Assembly: GCA_002375765.1 (NCBI GenBank)
Contig: DFMV01000042.1
Coordinates: 1-14,018, forward strand
Reading direction: 5' to 3'
Length of the DNA: 14,018 bases
Source of the DNA: Rhizobiales bacterium UBA3584
Lineage (GTDB): Bacteria > Pseudomonadota > Alphaproteobacteria > Rhizobiales > Devosiaceae
Part shown: one piece after another, positions 6,342-13,901 of the stretch
Layout: the number at the start of each line of letters is the position of its first letter
How positions within the stretch are numbered: position 1 is the stretch's first letter
The notes under the pieces: generated by a model
Database searches by the model: none
Told to the model about the DNA's origin: nothing
Seen by the model: only the letters and a program-made list of their open reading frames with translations
Translations under genes and position numbers: made by a program

Positions 6342-7643
6342 CTAACCCTGGTACCCGAACATGCGCGGTAGCCACAGGACGGTATCGGGAACGAAGGTGA
6401 AGAGCATCAGCGCCACAAGAAGCGCACCGAGGAAGGGCAGAGTGTCGCCCACGATATGGCGCAGCTTGGCCCGCGAGATGGACTGCATGACAAAGAGCAG
6501 CATGCCGTATGGCGGCGTAATCAGGCCAATCATGACGTTGATGACGACAACGACGCCGAAATGGACGAGATCGATGCCCAATGCCGCAGCCGAGGGCACG
6601 AGCACCGGAACGATGATGAGGATGATTGCGGTTCCCTCAAGCATGCAGCCCAGAAGCAGGAGCACCACATTGACGAAGATCAGAAAGGCGACCGGATCGA
6701 GGTTCCATTCGGTCAGTATGACGCTGAGAGTGGCGGGAATATTTTCGACCGTAACCACGTAATTGAGGACCAGCGCCCCGGCGATCAGCATGCCGATCGA
6801 CACGGTGGTTTTCGACGAAGTCACCAGAGACCGATAGAAGCTCTTAAGACTGATCGAACGATAGAGAACAATTGAAATGATTAGCGCGTAAGCGGCGGCG
6901 ACGGCCGCGGCTTCGGTTGGCGTTGTGATGCCGCTATAAATGCAGAACAGCAGAACGACCGGCATCATCAGAGCGGGAAGCGAGGTCCAGGTGATGCGGG
7001 GCAATTCGCGCAGCGGCACGGGGTCTTCGACCGGAAAGTCGTTGGTGCGGGCCTTGAAATAGACAATGATTGCCAGCGAAACGCCCATGATGGCGCCGGG
7101 GACGATGCCGCCCAAAAAAAGGTACCCGATCGAGGCGTCAGAAACGAGCGCGTAAAGGACCATGGGGATCGAGGGGGGAATGATCGGCCCAATCACGGCA
7201 GAAGAGGCGGTGAGTGCCGCGGCAAACGAGGCGGGGTATTTGCCATCGCGGGTCATGAGCGAATAGATCATCTTGCCCGTGCCGGCGGCGTCGGCAATGG
7301 CCGAGCCGGACATGCCGGCAAATACCATTGATTGCAGCACGTTCACCTGGGCCAGCCCGCCCCGGAAACGACCGACGACCGCGTTGCACCATGCCAAAAG
7401 CCTGTCGGACAACGACCCGGTGTTCATGAACTCGGCAGCAAGAATAAACAGGGGAACCGCAAGGATGATGTAGTTGGAATACATCCGGTTGAGGAATTGT
7501 TCGGCCGCTATGCCCATGTCGAGTCCTGACATGAACAAATAGAGGATCGAGCCGGCGATCATCGATAGGCCGATTGGCAAACCGAGAATGGCAAGCGCCA
7601 GGATCGAAACGATGCACAGAAAGAAGGGGTCGAGAAAAATCAT
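6342..7643 (-). CDS. dctM: TRAP transporter large permease subunit (DctM type)
   Basis: This is a 433-residue membrane protein with about twelve hydrophobic segments, the normal size of DctM. Family landmarks are MYSNYIILAVPLFILAAEFM, GLAQVNVLQSMVFAGMSGSAIADAAGTGK, AVIGPIIPPSIPMVLYAL, GMLIAGALVLNYVVTVENIP and IGLITPPYGMLLFVMQSIS. It forms the ion-coupled channel of a tripartite ATP-independent periplasmic transporter, working with DctQ and the DctP receptor in the inner membrane. Its ATG overlaps the dctQ stop by four bases (ATGA), so the two are translated together. The neighbouring genes suggest that the cargo is quinate, shikimate or a similar hydroxylated carboxylate, since TRAP systems mainly carry organic acids. 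Confidence 0.96.
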   Translation of the reverse strand: MIFLDPFFLCIVSILALAILGLPIGLSMIAGSILYLFMSGLDMGIAAEQFLNRMYSNYIILAVPLFILAAEFMNTGSLSDRLLAWCNAVVGRFRGGLAQVNVLQSMVFAGMSGSAIADAAGTGKMIYSLMTRDGKYPASFAAALTASSAVIGPIIPPSIPMVLYALVSDASIGYLFLGGIVPGAIMGVSLAIIVYFKARTNDFPVEDPVPLRELPRITWTSLPALMMPVVLLFCIYSGITTPTEAAAVAAAYALIISIVLYRSISLKSFYRSLVTSSKTTVSIGMLIAGALVLNYVVTVENIPATLSVILTEWNLDPVAFLIFVNVVLLLLGCMLEGTAIILIIVPVLVPSAAALGIDLVHFGVVVVINVMIGLITPPYGMLLFVMQSISRAKLRHIVGDTLPFLGALLVALMLFTFVPDTVLWLPRMFGYQG

Positions 7644-8146
7644 TTTGCGGGGCCTTCGATCTCGTCATCGGCTTGCTTGCCCCATACGGCGACGCCGGCG
7701 CGCCAGATGTAGCGGGCCATAGTCACGACGGTAAAAACAATGAAGATGGAATAGACGTAGTCGTAGCGGAACTTGAGGTAGGCGGTCTTTTCCACCTTCA
7801 TGAAGAGGACGTAGTCAATGATGGCCGGCAAAGCGAGGCCGAACAATGCTACAAGTGCAACGGCCGTTATGACGGTCATTATCCTGCGCGTGCGTGAACT
7901 CACCGCGCTGTAGATGATATCGAGCCGCACATCGTCTCGCGAGCGCAAGACGAAGGTCGTCCCGAACAGCACGATCCATACCCACAGAACTGCGCTGAGC
8001 TCGTAGGCCCAGCCGCTCTGCATGCGCAACCCGTAACGGAACACGATTTGCAGGATGAACAGGGCGAACATGGCGCCTAGCATCAAGGCCAGAATGTTCT
8101 CGGCCCGCGCGGCAAGCCATCGTCCAATGCGCAATAGTCCGGACAT
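7640..8146 (-). CDS. dctQ: TRAP transporter small permease subunit (DctQ type)
   Basis: This is a 168-residue protein with four membrane helices: NILALMLGAMFALFILQIVF, the segment after it containing ELSAVLWVWIVLFGTTFVLR, MTVITAVALVALFGLALPAI, and YVYSIFIVFTVVTMARYIW. The motif RYGLRMQSGWAYELSAVLWVW with the following SRDDVRLDI is typical of DctQ. It bridges or stabilises the DctM channel and the DctP receptor at the membrane. The ATG at 8144-8146 has GGGGAGGAG ending five to six bases upstream. The stop overlaps dctM by four bases, and dctP lies 86 bases upstream across a hairpin. Confidence 0.95.
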   Translation of the reverse strand: MSGLLRIGRWLAARAENILALMLGAMFALFILQIVFRYGLRMQSGWAYELSAVLWVWIVLFGTTFVLRSRDDVRLDIIYSAVSSRTRRIMTVITAVALVALFGLALPAIIDYVLFMKVEKTAYLKFRYDYVYSIFIVFTVVTMARYIWRAGVAVWGKQADDEIEGPAK

Positions 8147-8195
8147 GGAAATCTCCTCCCCTCACAGCCACTAAGGCATCAGGGAAATACAGAAA

Positions 8196-8223
8196 GGGCG
8201 CCGCGGCAATAACCACGGCGCCC
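8196..8223 (-). terminator. hairpin between dctP and dctQ (likely attenuator / mRNA stabiliser)
   Basis: GGGCGCCG (8196-8203) pairs with CGGCGCCC (8216-8223), and two further GG/CC pairs lie inside a one-base mismatch around a CAATAA-like loop. It starts ten bases past the dctP stop; the minus strand then reads TTTCTGTATTT. Hairpins at this place commonly allow the receptor to be made in excess over the permease. Confidence 0.6.
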
Positions 8224-8232
8224 AATATTCCC

Positions 8233-9219
8233 TTAGAGGGCGTTGATAGCTTCGAGCGCACCTTCGGGCCAGCTGGCCGAGATATCGGAGTTCAGGTACT
8301 GCTCCTGGGCGTAGGCACGGAAGGCGTCCTGGTCAGGCTCGTAGATCTTAAGGCCGGCAGCTTCGAACTCGCCGATCAACTGCTCTTCCATGGCGATGTG
8401 TTCGGCCTGGCTCCAGTTGATGGCTTCGCTGGCGGCAGCCTGGAAAGCTTCCTGATCCTCTGCCGACATTGCATTCCAAGCATCGGACGAGATCACCAAA
8501 AGATCGTAACCGATCAGGTGTGAGGTAAGAACGATCTGATCCATAACCTCGTAGAACTTCATGTTCTGGACGTTGGGAAGGGGATTGTCCTGTCCGTCGA
8601 TGGCTCCGGTCTGAAGGCCGGTATAGACCTCGGCATAGTCCATCGGAGTGGGATTGGCACCAATCGCGCTGCCCAGGAACTGCCACGCATCGCCGCCCGG
8701 CATACGCAGGCGAACCCCTTCCATATCGGCCGGGGTCTGGATTTCCTTGTCGATGCGCAGACCTACCTGACGGGCGCCAAAATAGGTGGGCCCCAGAATG
8801 TGGATGCCGAGCTGATCTTCAGCCATCTGCTTGAACTCTTCGCCCACTTCGCTCTCGAAGAATGCGCGCAGGTGTTCGGCGTCACGGAACAGATAGGCCG
8901 AAGTCAGAAGTGACCATTCGGGAATCTGGTTGGAAATGTCCTGAGGGGCGATATTGCCCATTTCGAGGTTTCCACGCTGGAGAGCAACGAGCTCGGTCCC
9001 CTGACGAAACAGGGTGCCGCCGTAATAGGGCTCGATGGTCGCAATGTCGCGCACGGCATCGGCAAACTGGCCCATCATGCCGGCACGAATGTCCTGATCG
9101 GAAAACACTGCCGAAAACCGGAGCGTGGGCGCATCTTGGGCCACGGCCGGCATCGACACAGCGGCCGCGACTGCAACCGTGCCGAGCATGAGAGCCCGGC
9201 GGGTGAGATTCAAAAGCAT
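8233..9219 (-). CDS. dctP: TRAP transporter substrate-binding protein (DctP type)
   Basis: This is a 328-residue periplasmic receptor that captures the organic acid for DctQM. The N-terminus MLLNLTRRALMLG has a twin-arginine-like pattern before the hydrophobic core and a cleavage site AVA before QDA, so Tat export is possible. The signature VRLRMPGGDAWQFLGSAIG (from residue 169) carries R172, the conserved Arg that clamps the carboxylate. It is followed by NPTPMDYAEVYTGLQTGAIDGQDNP, typical of the family. The start at 9217-9219 has AAGGAGG eight bases upstream; an earlier in-frame ATG at 9279 would hide the signal peptide. It is the first gene of the operon dctP-dctQ-dctM-aroQ-glcG and is read from a promoter that contains a TetR-type operator. 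Confidence 0.95.
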   Translation of the reverse strand: MLLNLTRRALMLGTVAVAAAVSMPAVAQDAPTLRFSAVFSDQDIRAGMMGQFADAVRDIATIEPYYGGTLFRQGTELVALQRGNLEMGNIAPQDISNQIPEWSLLTSAYLFRDAEHLRAFFESEVGEEFKQMAEDQLGIHILGPTYFGARQVGLRIDKEIQTPADMEGVRLRMPGGDAWQFLGSAIGANPTPMDYAEVYTGLQTGAIDGQDNPLPNVQNMKFYEVMDQIVLTSHLIGYDLLVISSDAWNAMSAEDQEAFQAAASEAINWSQAEHIAMEEQLIGEFEAAGLKIYEPDQDAFRAYAQEQYLNSDISASWPEGALEAINAL

Positions 9220-9304
9220 AACGATCTTCCTCCTTGTTACGTCCGGCGATGATTGGCGCAGCGTCACGACGCGCAACATCTCCCCTCTCTGTCGCCTGTG
9301 TCAA

Positions 9305-9332
9305 AATGTACGAACTAGTTCGTTTATGTCAA
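9305..9332 (-). promoter_or_regulatory. dctP operon promoter
   Basis: On the minus strand a perfect -35 TTGACA (9327-9332) is followed after 16 bases by TACATT (9305-9310), a fair -10. The spacer is almost wholly the palindromic operator at 9310-9323, so a bound repressor would block RNA polymerase directly. The transcript would begin about 80-90 bases before the dctP ATG. Confidence 0.7.
9310..9323. promoter_or_regulatory. TetR-type operator, copy 1 (dctP)
   Basis: ACGAACTAGTTCGT is a perfect 14-bp palindrome preceded on the plus strand by AATGT, the same flank as the other two copies. It lies between the -35 and -10 of the dctP promoter and is the best-matching copy. Confidence 0.8.
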
Positions 9333-9397
9333 GCGGCTTTCCACCTGCTGTCAATGCATCTATCTTTCGCAATAACGTATGTCAAATTACAAAATAT

Positions 9398-9408
9398 CAT
9401 ATGAAACA
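9398..9408 (+). promoter_or_regulatory. possible regulator site upstream of gntR, shared with the quinoprotein promoter region
   Basis: The 11-base word CATATGAAACA is identical to the minus strand of 5318-5328. Its first bases form a small palindrome TCATATGA (9397-9404), and TATCAT at 9395-9400 could be a -10 for gntR. A GntR autoregulatory site is one reading; the sequence does not prove it. Confidence 0.35.
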
Positions 9409-9467
9409 ATTTTCCACCGTGATAACGTGAAGGTGACAAGCGCACGTAGACGTGGCAGGAACAGCCC

Positions 9468-10175
9468 ATGAGGGAAGAGACGAGCATGGCAAACGCAAAA
9501 CCGCTACACGACGCAATGGACGAAATTTCCGACACGGTAGGTGAACAGGCCTTCCGCAAGATTCGCGGCGATATTGTCTCGGGCGATCTCAAGCCTGGGC
9601 AGAAGCTCAAGCTCGAGCAGCTGAAAAGCAAGTACGGCGTCAGTGTTTCCACGCTCCGCGAAATTCTCAACCGGCTGACCACAGAGGATTTGGTGGTGGC
9701 TGAAGGTCAACGCGGGTTCGAAGTCAGCCCTGCCTCGGTGGATAATCTGCGCGAAGTGGGCGATCTGCGCCTTGTTCTTGAAAACCATGCCCTTGCTCTG
9801 TCCTTTGCCGCTGGCGACCTCGATTGGGAAGCAGATGTCGTTGCGGCCCATCACAAGCTGTCATCGATCGAAAAGGCGCTGCTCGGCGGGGATGCGAACC
9901 GGACGTTCGAGTGGATCAAATATGATTTCGCCTTCCATCACGCGCTGATCTCGGCCTGCGGCTCAAAGTCGTTGCTAGCGATCCACCAATCGATCTTCGA
10001 CCGCTTCATGCGCTATCACCTTCTGGCGGTGAGCTTTCGTGGGGATGGTGTTTCCGAGGACCACAAGGAGCTGTTCCGGCTGGCCCTCGAGCGCGATGTT
10101 GCCGGGGCGCAGGCCAAATTGGCTCAACACATCCACTCGGGCATCGATCACATCTTGAGTACCGGCAGGCTCTAA
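9468..10175 (+). CDS. GntR-family transcriptional regulator (FadR/FCD type)
   Basis: This is a 235-residue DNA-binding protein. The N-terminal winged helix-turn-helix spans roughly residues 25-85, with ILVSGDLKPGQKLKLEQL-like spacing (here IVSGDLKPGQKLKLEQLKSK) and the recognition helix VSVSTLREILNRL. The C-terminal FCD domain (about 95-225) shows the usual metal or effector residues: Asp and His in DFAFHHALI, His in EDHKELF, and His in QHIHSG. FCD regulators commonly sense small organic acids. It is divergent from the dctP operon and convergent with aroE, 10 bases apart. Two starts are possible: 9468 with AGGA seven bases upstream, or 9486 (MANAK) with an AAGAG. Its targets are unknown; the shared 11-base word suggests the quinoprotein cluster and itself. 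Confidence 0.92.
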   Translation: MREETSMANAKPLHDAMDEISDTVGEQAFRKIRGDIVSGDLKPGQKLKLEQLKSKYGVSVSTLREILNRLTTEDLVVAEGQRGFEVSPASVDNLREVGDLRLVLENHALALSFAAGDLDWEADVVAAHHKLSSIEKALLGGDANRTFEWIKYDFAFHHALISACGSKSLLAIHQSIFDRFMRYHLLAVSFRGDGVSEDHKELFRLALERDVAGAQAKLAQHIHSGIDHILSTGRL

Positions 10176-10185
10176 GGTCTGCCGA

Positions 10186-11109
10186 TCAGGCCGCCGACTG
10201 GAAAGTGCGGGTCATTTCCTCGGCCGATGGAGAGCGCCCGGTAAAGAGTTCGAACGCTTTGACCGCCTGAAATATTGCCATCCCGGCCCCTGGTAGCGTT
10301 GCGCATCCGAGCGCTGCCGCGCGCTTGATCAACACTGTTTCGCGCGGGAAATAGATGATATCGGCGATCCATTGACCCGGGTGCATAAGCTCGATATCGA
10401 CCGGCACGCCGGGATATTTGTCCATGCCAACGGGAGTTGCATTGACGATGCCATCGGAAGACGCGGCCGATGAGACGTCCGCGACTGCGGCGACCCCGTA
10501 GCCCATCTCGCACATGCGCGTCGCGAGGCCCTGGCTGCGGGTGGCATCGGTATCGAACACCAACAACTGTTCAACACCCACTTCGACGAGGGCGCGGGCA
10601 ACGGCAGCGCCGGCGCCCCCTGCCCCGATCTGAAGCACGCGTTTGCGCCCGGCACCTGGCAGGCCGCGCCGGAAGCTTTCGGCAAATCCCCAGCAATCGG
10701 TGTTATGGCCACTGCGCTGGCCGCCATCAAACAGCACCGTATTGACCGCGCCGATCTCTTTCGCATCGGGAGCGAGCTGATTGAGGTGATCGAGGACGGC
10801 CTGTTTGAACGGGTGGGTAACATTGACGCCGCGGAAGCCGACTTTTTCGAGCAGATCGATCACATCGCCCAAATGCTCGTTGCCCAGATCAAGGGCGTCG
10901 AAATCGATCAGATGGTAGTGGTAATCAAGTCCCTGTCGTTCCCCCTCCTGGCGGTGCATGATCGGGGAGAGCGACGCGCCAATTCCGCGGCCCAGCAGTC
11001 CGATGTGGATCGCACCCTTGGCGCCAATATTGAGCAATTCCGTAAGGCCGCTGCCCAGTTTCGCCATGCCTGAAGATCCCGTTGATGCTGAAGCCGCGGT
11101 CAAATGCAT
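10186..11109 (-). CDS. aroE: shikimate/quinate dehydrogenase (AroE family), probably catabolic
   Basis: This is a protein of up to 307 residues in the AroE/YdiB family, which interconverts shikimate and 3-dehydroshikimate, or quinate and 3-dehydroquinate, with a nicotinamide cofactor. The substrate domain has SLSPIMH (46-52) and NVTHPFK with catalytic K102; NTD gives D138. The Rossmann loop is GAGGAG (162-167). The strand after it ends VFDTDATR, an acidic end where NADP-specific AroE enzymes have an Asn-Arg-Thr clamp, so NAD preference is likely, as in catabolic quinate dehydrogenases. It sits among quinate catabolic genes and has its own operator-bearing promoter divergent from tetR. The start is uncertain: the ATG at 11107-11109 has GGGGA too close, a TTG at 11103 is better spaced, and ATG at 11067 would remove 14 residues. 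Confidence 0.93.
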   Translation of the reverse strand: MHLTAASASTGSSGMAKLGSGLTELLNIGAKGAIHIGLLGRGIGASLSPIMHRQEGERQGLDYHYHLIDFDALDLGNEHLGDVIDLLEKVGFRGVNVTHPFKQAVLDHLNQLAPDAKEIGAVNTVLFDGGQRSGHNTDCWGFAESFRRGLPGAGRKRVLQIGAGGAGAAVARALVEVGVEQLLVFDTDATRSQGLATRMCEMGYGVAAVADVSSAASSDGIVNATPVGMDKYPGVPVDIELMHPGQWIADIIYFPRETVLIKRAAALGCATLPGAGMAIFQAVKAFELFTGRSPSAEEMTRTFQSAA

Positions 11110-11183
11110 TCCCCTTTGAGCAATTTGGCTTGCCCTTGTGTTTTTTGAGCGTCTCGACCTAAATGCAGGCGCGACAATAGGTG

Positions 11184-11213
11184 ATTAATGTACGAACTAG
11201 TTAGTTTAGTCAA
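11184..11213 (-). promoter_or_regulatory. probable aroE promoter
   Basis: On the minus strand TTGACT (11208-11213) is followed after 18 bases by ATTAAT (11184-11189). The spacer holds operator copy 2, the same layout as at dctP. A plus-strand promoter for tetR must overlap this region, but I cannot place it. Confidence 0.5.
11192..11205. promoter_or_regulatory. TetR-type operator, copy 2 (aroE/tetR intergenic)
   Basis: ACGAACTAGTTAGT matches copy 1 at 13 of 14 positions and has the same AATGT flank. One symmetric position is lost (A at 11203). It sits between divergent aroE and tetR, so binding would control both and make the regulator autoregulatory. Confidence 0.75.
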
Positions 11214-11219
11214 TCGGCC

Positions 11220-11906
11220 ATGGGCTGTGGCGGGGGCGGGATATTGAGCAAAACTGAAGACAGCAAGCGGCCCGGCCGTCGCCAGCAGGACCCCGAGGGT
11301 ACGCGGCGCAACATCATTGAAGTTGCGTCCAGTGAATTTGCCCTCAACGGGTTGGCCGGAGCGCGTATCGACGAAATCGCCGAGAAGACCCGCGCCAGCA
11401 AGCGGATGATCTACTATTATTTCGGGGACAAGGAAGGCCTTTACGTCAGCGCTCTCGAAAACGCCTATCGCGTGGTGCGTGAGGGGGAAGCCGAACTCGA
11501 CATCGAAAGCCTGCCGCCGCTCGAGGGGCTCCGCCGCCTTGTGGGGTTTACGTTTGATCACCATTCCGAGCACGAGGATTTCATCCGAATGGTGATGATC
11601 GAAAACATCCATTCGGGCCGCTATATGGAGCGCTCGCCCGCACTGCGTGCGGTCAACGAGGCCGCCATCGCACGGATCGGATCGATCTATGCCAAGGGCG
11701 TCGCTGAAGGCGTCTTCAGAGAGGGGCTCGATCCACTTGAAATACACTGGCAGATCAGCGCGCTGTGCTTTTTCAACGTCTCAAACCGGGCCACGTTCTC
11801 TCATCTTTTCGGTCGCGACATGGGTTCGGCCCAAAGTCAGGCAAGTTTGCGCCAGAACACCATCGACATGGTATTTAGGTATTTGGCCAAGCCAGAATAT
11901 ATCTAG
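11220..11906 (+). CDS. TetR-family transcriptional regulator, likely repressor of the quinate/shikimate genes
   Basis: This is a protein of up to 228 residues. The TetR N-terminal DNA-binding domain is clear: TRRNIIEVASSEFALNGLAGARIDEIAEKTRASKRMIYYYFGDKEGLYVSALE's helix-turn-helix pattern covers about residues 28-80, ending in the hallmark YYYFGDKEGLY. The C-terminal ligand-binding and dimerisation part is helical and belongs to a larger TetR C-domain type (FRMVMIENIHSGR-like segment, then a helix with FNVSNRATFSHLF). The ATG at 11220 lacks a ribosome binding site and gives a glycine-rich start; a TTG at 11244 following GGCGGG is a good alternative. The three operator copies at dctP, aroE/tetR and quiC make it the likely local repressor, with a pathway intermediate such as protocatechuate or dehydroshikimate as a possible inducer. 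Confidence 0.92.
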   Translation: MGCGGGGILSKTEDSKRPGRRQQDPEGTRRNIIEVASSEFALNGLAGARIDEIAEKTRASKRMIYYYFGDKEGLYVSALENAYRVVREGEAELDIESLPPLEGLRRLVGFTFDHHSEHEDFIRMVMIENIHSGRYMERSPALRAVNEAAIARIGSIYAKGVAEGVFREGLDPLEIHWQISALCFFNVSNRATFSHLFGRDMGSAQSQASLRQNTIDMVFRYLAKPEYI

Positions 11907-11945
11907 CTTCGCCGTTGTCCTTTATGCTGGCGGACCAGCAGTGGA

Positions 11946-11975
11946 TTGACCGGCGGGCTAAGCCATCTGTAGAAT
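11946..11975 (+). promoter_or_regulatory. quiC promoter
   Basis: TTGACC (11946-11951) and TAGAAT (11970-11975) are separated by 18 bases. The operator at 11978-11991 begins three bases after the -10 and covers the expected start of transcription. A small hairpin (TGCTGG/CCAGCA, 11925-11940) lies just upstream, after the tetR stop. Confidence 0.65.
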
Positions 11976-11977
11976 GT

Positions 11978-11991
11978 ACGAACCAGTTCGT
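11978..11991. promoter_or_regulatory. TetR-type operator, copy 3 (quiC)
   Basis: ACGAACCAGTTCGT differs from copy 1 only at one central base, and the symmetry extends to 16 bp (TACGAAC...GTTCGTA). It has the same AATGT flank and ends 17 bases before the quiC ATG, just ahead of the AGGAG ribosome binding site. Confidence 0.78.
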
Positions 11992-12008
11992 ATGTTTTAG
12001 GAGCCGCA

Positions 12009-13901
12009 ATGAAGACCTCAATCGCGACGGTGTCGATCAGCGGCGATCTGCGCGAAAAGCTTGCAGCGATTGCCGGAGCCGGATTTGACGGAATCGAGAT
12101 TTTCGAGAACGACTTTCTGGCCTTCGATGGCGGCCCGCGCGAAGTGGGACGCATGGTGCGGGATCATGGGCTCGAGATTTCGCTGTTCCAGCCGTTCCGC
12201 GATTTCGAAGGGCTGCCCGAGCCCGAGCGCAGTCGGGCATTCGATCGAGCCGAGCGCAAGTTCGATGTGATGGAAGAGCTGGGCACCGATCTGGTGCTCA
12301 TTTGCTCGAACGTCTCGCCCGTCGCGATGGGCGGCATCGACCGGGCCGCGGCCGATTTGCGTCAGCTGGGCGAGCGCGCCGCGCGGCGCGGCTTGCGCAT
12401 CGGTTATGAAGCGCTAGCCTGGGGGCGGCATGTCAACGACCATCGCGATGCCTGGGAGATCGTACGGCGTGCCGATCATGCCAATGTCGGGCTGATCGTT
12501 GACAGCTTTCACACAATAGCGCGAAAGATCGATCCCCAAACCATCCGCTCGATACCGGGCGACAAGATTTTCTTTGTCCAGCTTGCCGACGCCCCGCTGA
12601 TCGACATGGATCTGCTCTATTGGAGCCGCCATTTCCGCACCATGCCCGGACAGGGCGATCTCGATGTCACAGGGTTTGCTGCGGCCGTGGCCGCCACTGG
12701 ATATGACGGTATGTGGTCGCTGGAAATCTTTAATGACCAGTTCCGCGGCGGCTCGCCCGGCACCATCGCCGCCGACGGCCATCGCTCATTGGTAGCGCTT
12801 ATGGACGCTGTGCGACGCACAGAGCCGGCCATCAGAATCGACCTGGCGCCCATGCCGCCCCCGATTGCCGTCCAGGGTGTGGAGTTCATTGAATTTGCCG
12901 CCAACGAGACCGAGGCAGAAGATCTCAAGGCCATGTTGGCCTCGATGGGTTTTGCCCACAAAGGGCGCCACATCGCCAAGCATGTCGATCTCTACCGCAA
13001 TGGCGGGGTCAATATCGTCATAAACACAGAGCGCGAGGGCTTTGCCCATTCGGCCTATCTCATGCATGGTACCTGTGTGTGCGATATCGGCCTCAAGGTC
13101 GAAGACGCGCGAGCGACCGTCGAACGTGCGCGGGCGCTGGGGGCCGAACCGTTCGAGCAGCCGGTGGGGCCGGGCGAGCTCAAAATCCCCGCCATTCGCG
13201 GGGTAGGCGGCGGGCTCATGCATTTCGTGGATGGCAAGACCGAACTGGCAAGGGTCTGGGAGACGGAATTCACTCCGGTCGGCACGCTGGACGCTCCTGA
13301 CATGGGCATTACGCATGTTGATCATGTCGGCCAGACCATGAATTACGAAGAACTGCTCACTTGGCTGCTGTTCTACACCACGCTGTTCGACACACACAAA
13401 ACCCCGATGCTCGACGTTGTCGACCCCGCGGGTCTGGTGCGATCGCAGGTCATCGAGAACGATAACGGCACTATCCGGTTCACACTCAACGGCGCCGACC
13501 AACGCTCGACGCTCGCCGGGCATTTCATTTCGGAAAGCTTCGGTTCGTCAGTCCAGCATATCGCGTTCGCCTCTTCCGACATTTTAGAGACCGCACAAGC
13601 GCTCAGGGCCACCGGCTTCGCCTTCCTTGAAATCTCCCCCAACTACTTTGCCGATCTACAGGCCAGATTTGGGCTGGATGACGCGTTCGTTGACCAGCTC
13701 AGGACCGGCAACATCCTCTATGATCGCGACGACACCGGCGGGGAATATCTTCAGCTCTATTCGCGCCTTTACGGCGACGGCTTTTTCTTTGAAATTGTCG
13801 AGCGTCGAAATGGCTACAATGGGTACGGCGCAGCTAACGCACAATTCAGGACAGCAGCACAGAAACGTGATCTCAGAGGCAAAAGCATGCCAAAGCGGTA
13901 G
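12009..13901 (+). CDS. quiC: 3-dehydroshikimate dehydratase, QuiC-type fusion (TIM barrel plus VOC/HPPD-like domains)
   Basis: This is a 630-residue bacterial enzyme that dehydrates 3-dehydroshikimate to protocatechuate, feeding the beta-ketoadipate pathway. Residues 1-270 are a sugar-phosphate-isomerase-like TIM barrel (from MKTSIATVSISGDLREKL) with the metal ligands in place: E134 in GYEALAWG, D165 in IVDSFH, Q191 in VQLADAP, and E239 in WSLEIFND. The C-terminal part resembles 4-hydroxyphenylpyruvate dioxygenase and has two VOC modules, one from about 285 to 410 and one from about 430 to 600. The second keeps the metal-site style HVDHVG, VQHIAF and FFEIVER. This two-part build is known for proteobacterial QuiC enzymes, in which the C-terminal part is not needed for dehydratase chemistry. 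The start has AGGAG five bases upstream. It is transcribed alone from an operator-controlled promoter. Confidence 0.95.
   Translation: MKTSIATVSISGDLREKLAAIAGAGFDGIEIFENDFLAFDGGPREVGRMVRDHGLEISLFQPFRDFEGLPEPERSRAFDRAERKFDVMEELGTDLVLICSNVSPVAMGGIDRAAADLRQLGERAARRGLRIGYEALAWGRHVNDHRDAWEIVRRADHANVGLIVDSFHTIARKIDPQTIRSIPGDKIFFVQLADAPLIDMDLLYWSRHFRTMPGQGDLDVTGFAAAVAATGYDGMWSLEIFNDQFRGGSPGTIAADGHRSLVALMDAVRRTEPAIRIDLAPMPPPIAVQGVEFIEFAANETEAEDLKAMLASMGFAHKGRHIAKHVDLYRNGGVNIVINTEREGFAHSAYLMHGTCVCDIGLKVEDARATVERARALGAEPFEQPVGPGELKIPAIRGVGGGLMHFVDGKTELARVWETEFTPVGTLDAPDMGITHVDHVGQTMNYEELLTWLLFYTTLFDTHKTPMLDVVDPAGLVRSQVIENDNGTIRFTLNGADQRSTLAGHFISESFGSSVQHIAFASSDILETAQALRATGFAFLEISPNYFADLQARFGLDDAFVDQLRTGNILYDRDDTGGEYLQLYSRLYGDGFFFEIVERRNGYNGYGAANAQFRTAAQKRDLRGKSMPKR

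Noticed and set aside
11100..11747. Minus-strand open frame opposite tetR
   Set aside because: It is a shadow of the TetR gene without recognisable motifs, and it covers the promoter and operator region.
12786..13523. Long minus-strand open frame opposite quiC
   Set aside because: It is antisense to a well-supported gene with intact family motifs; GC-rich codon use leaves the opposite strand open.
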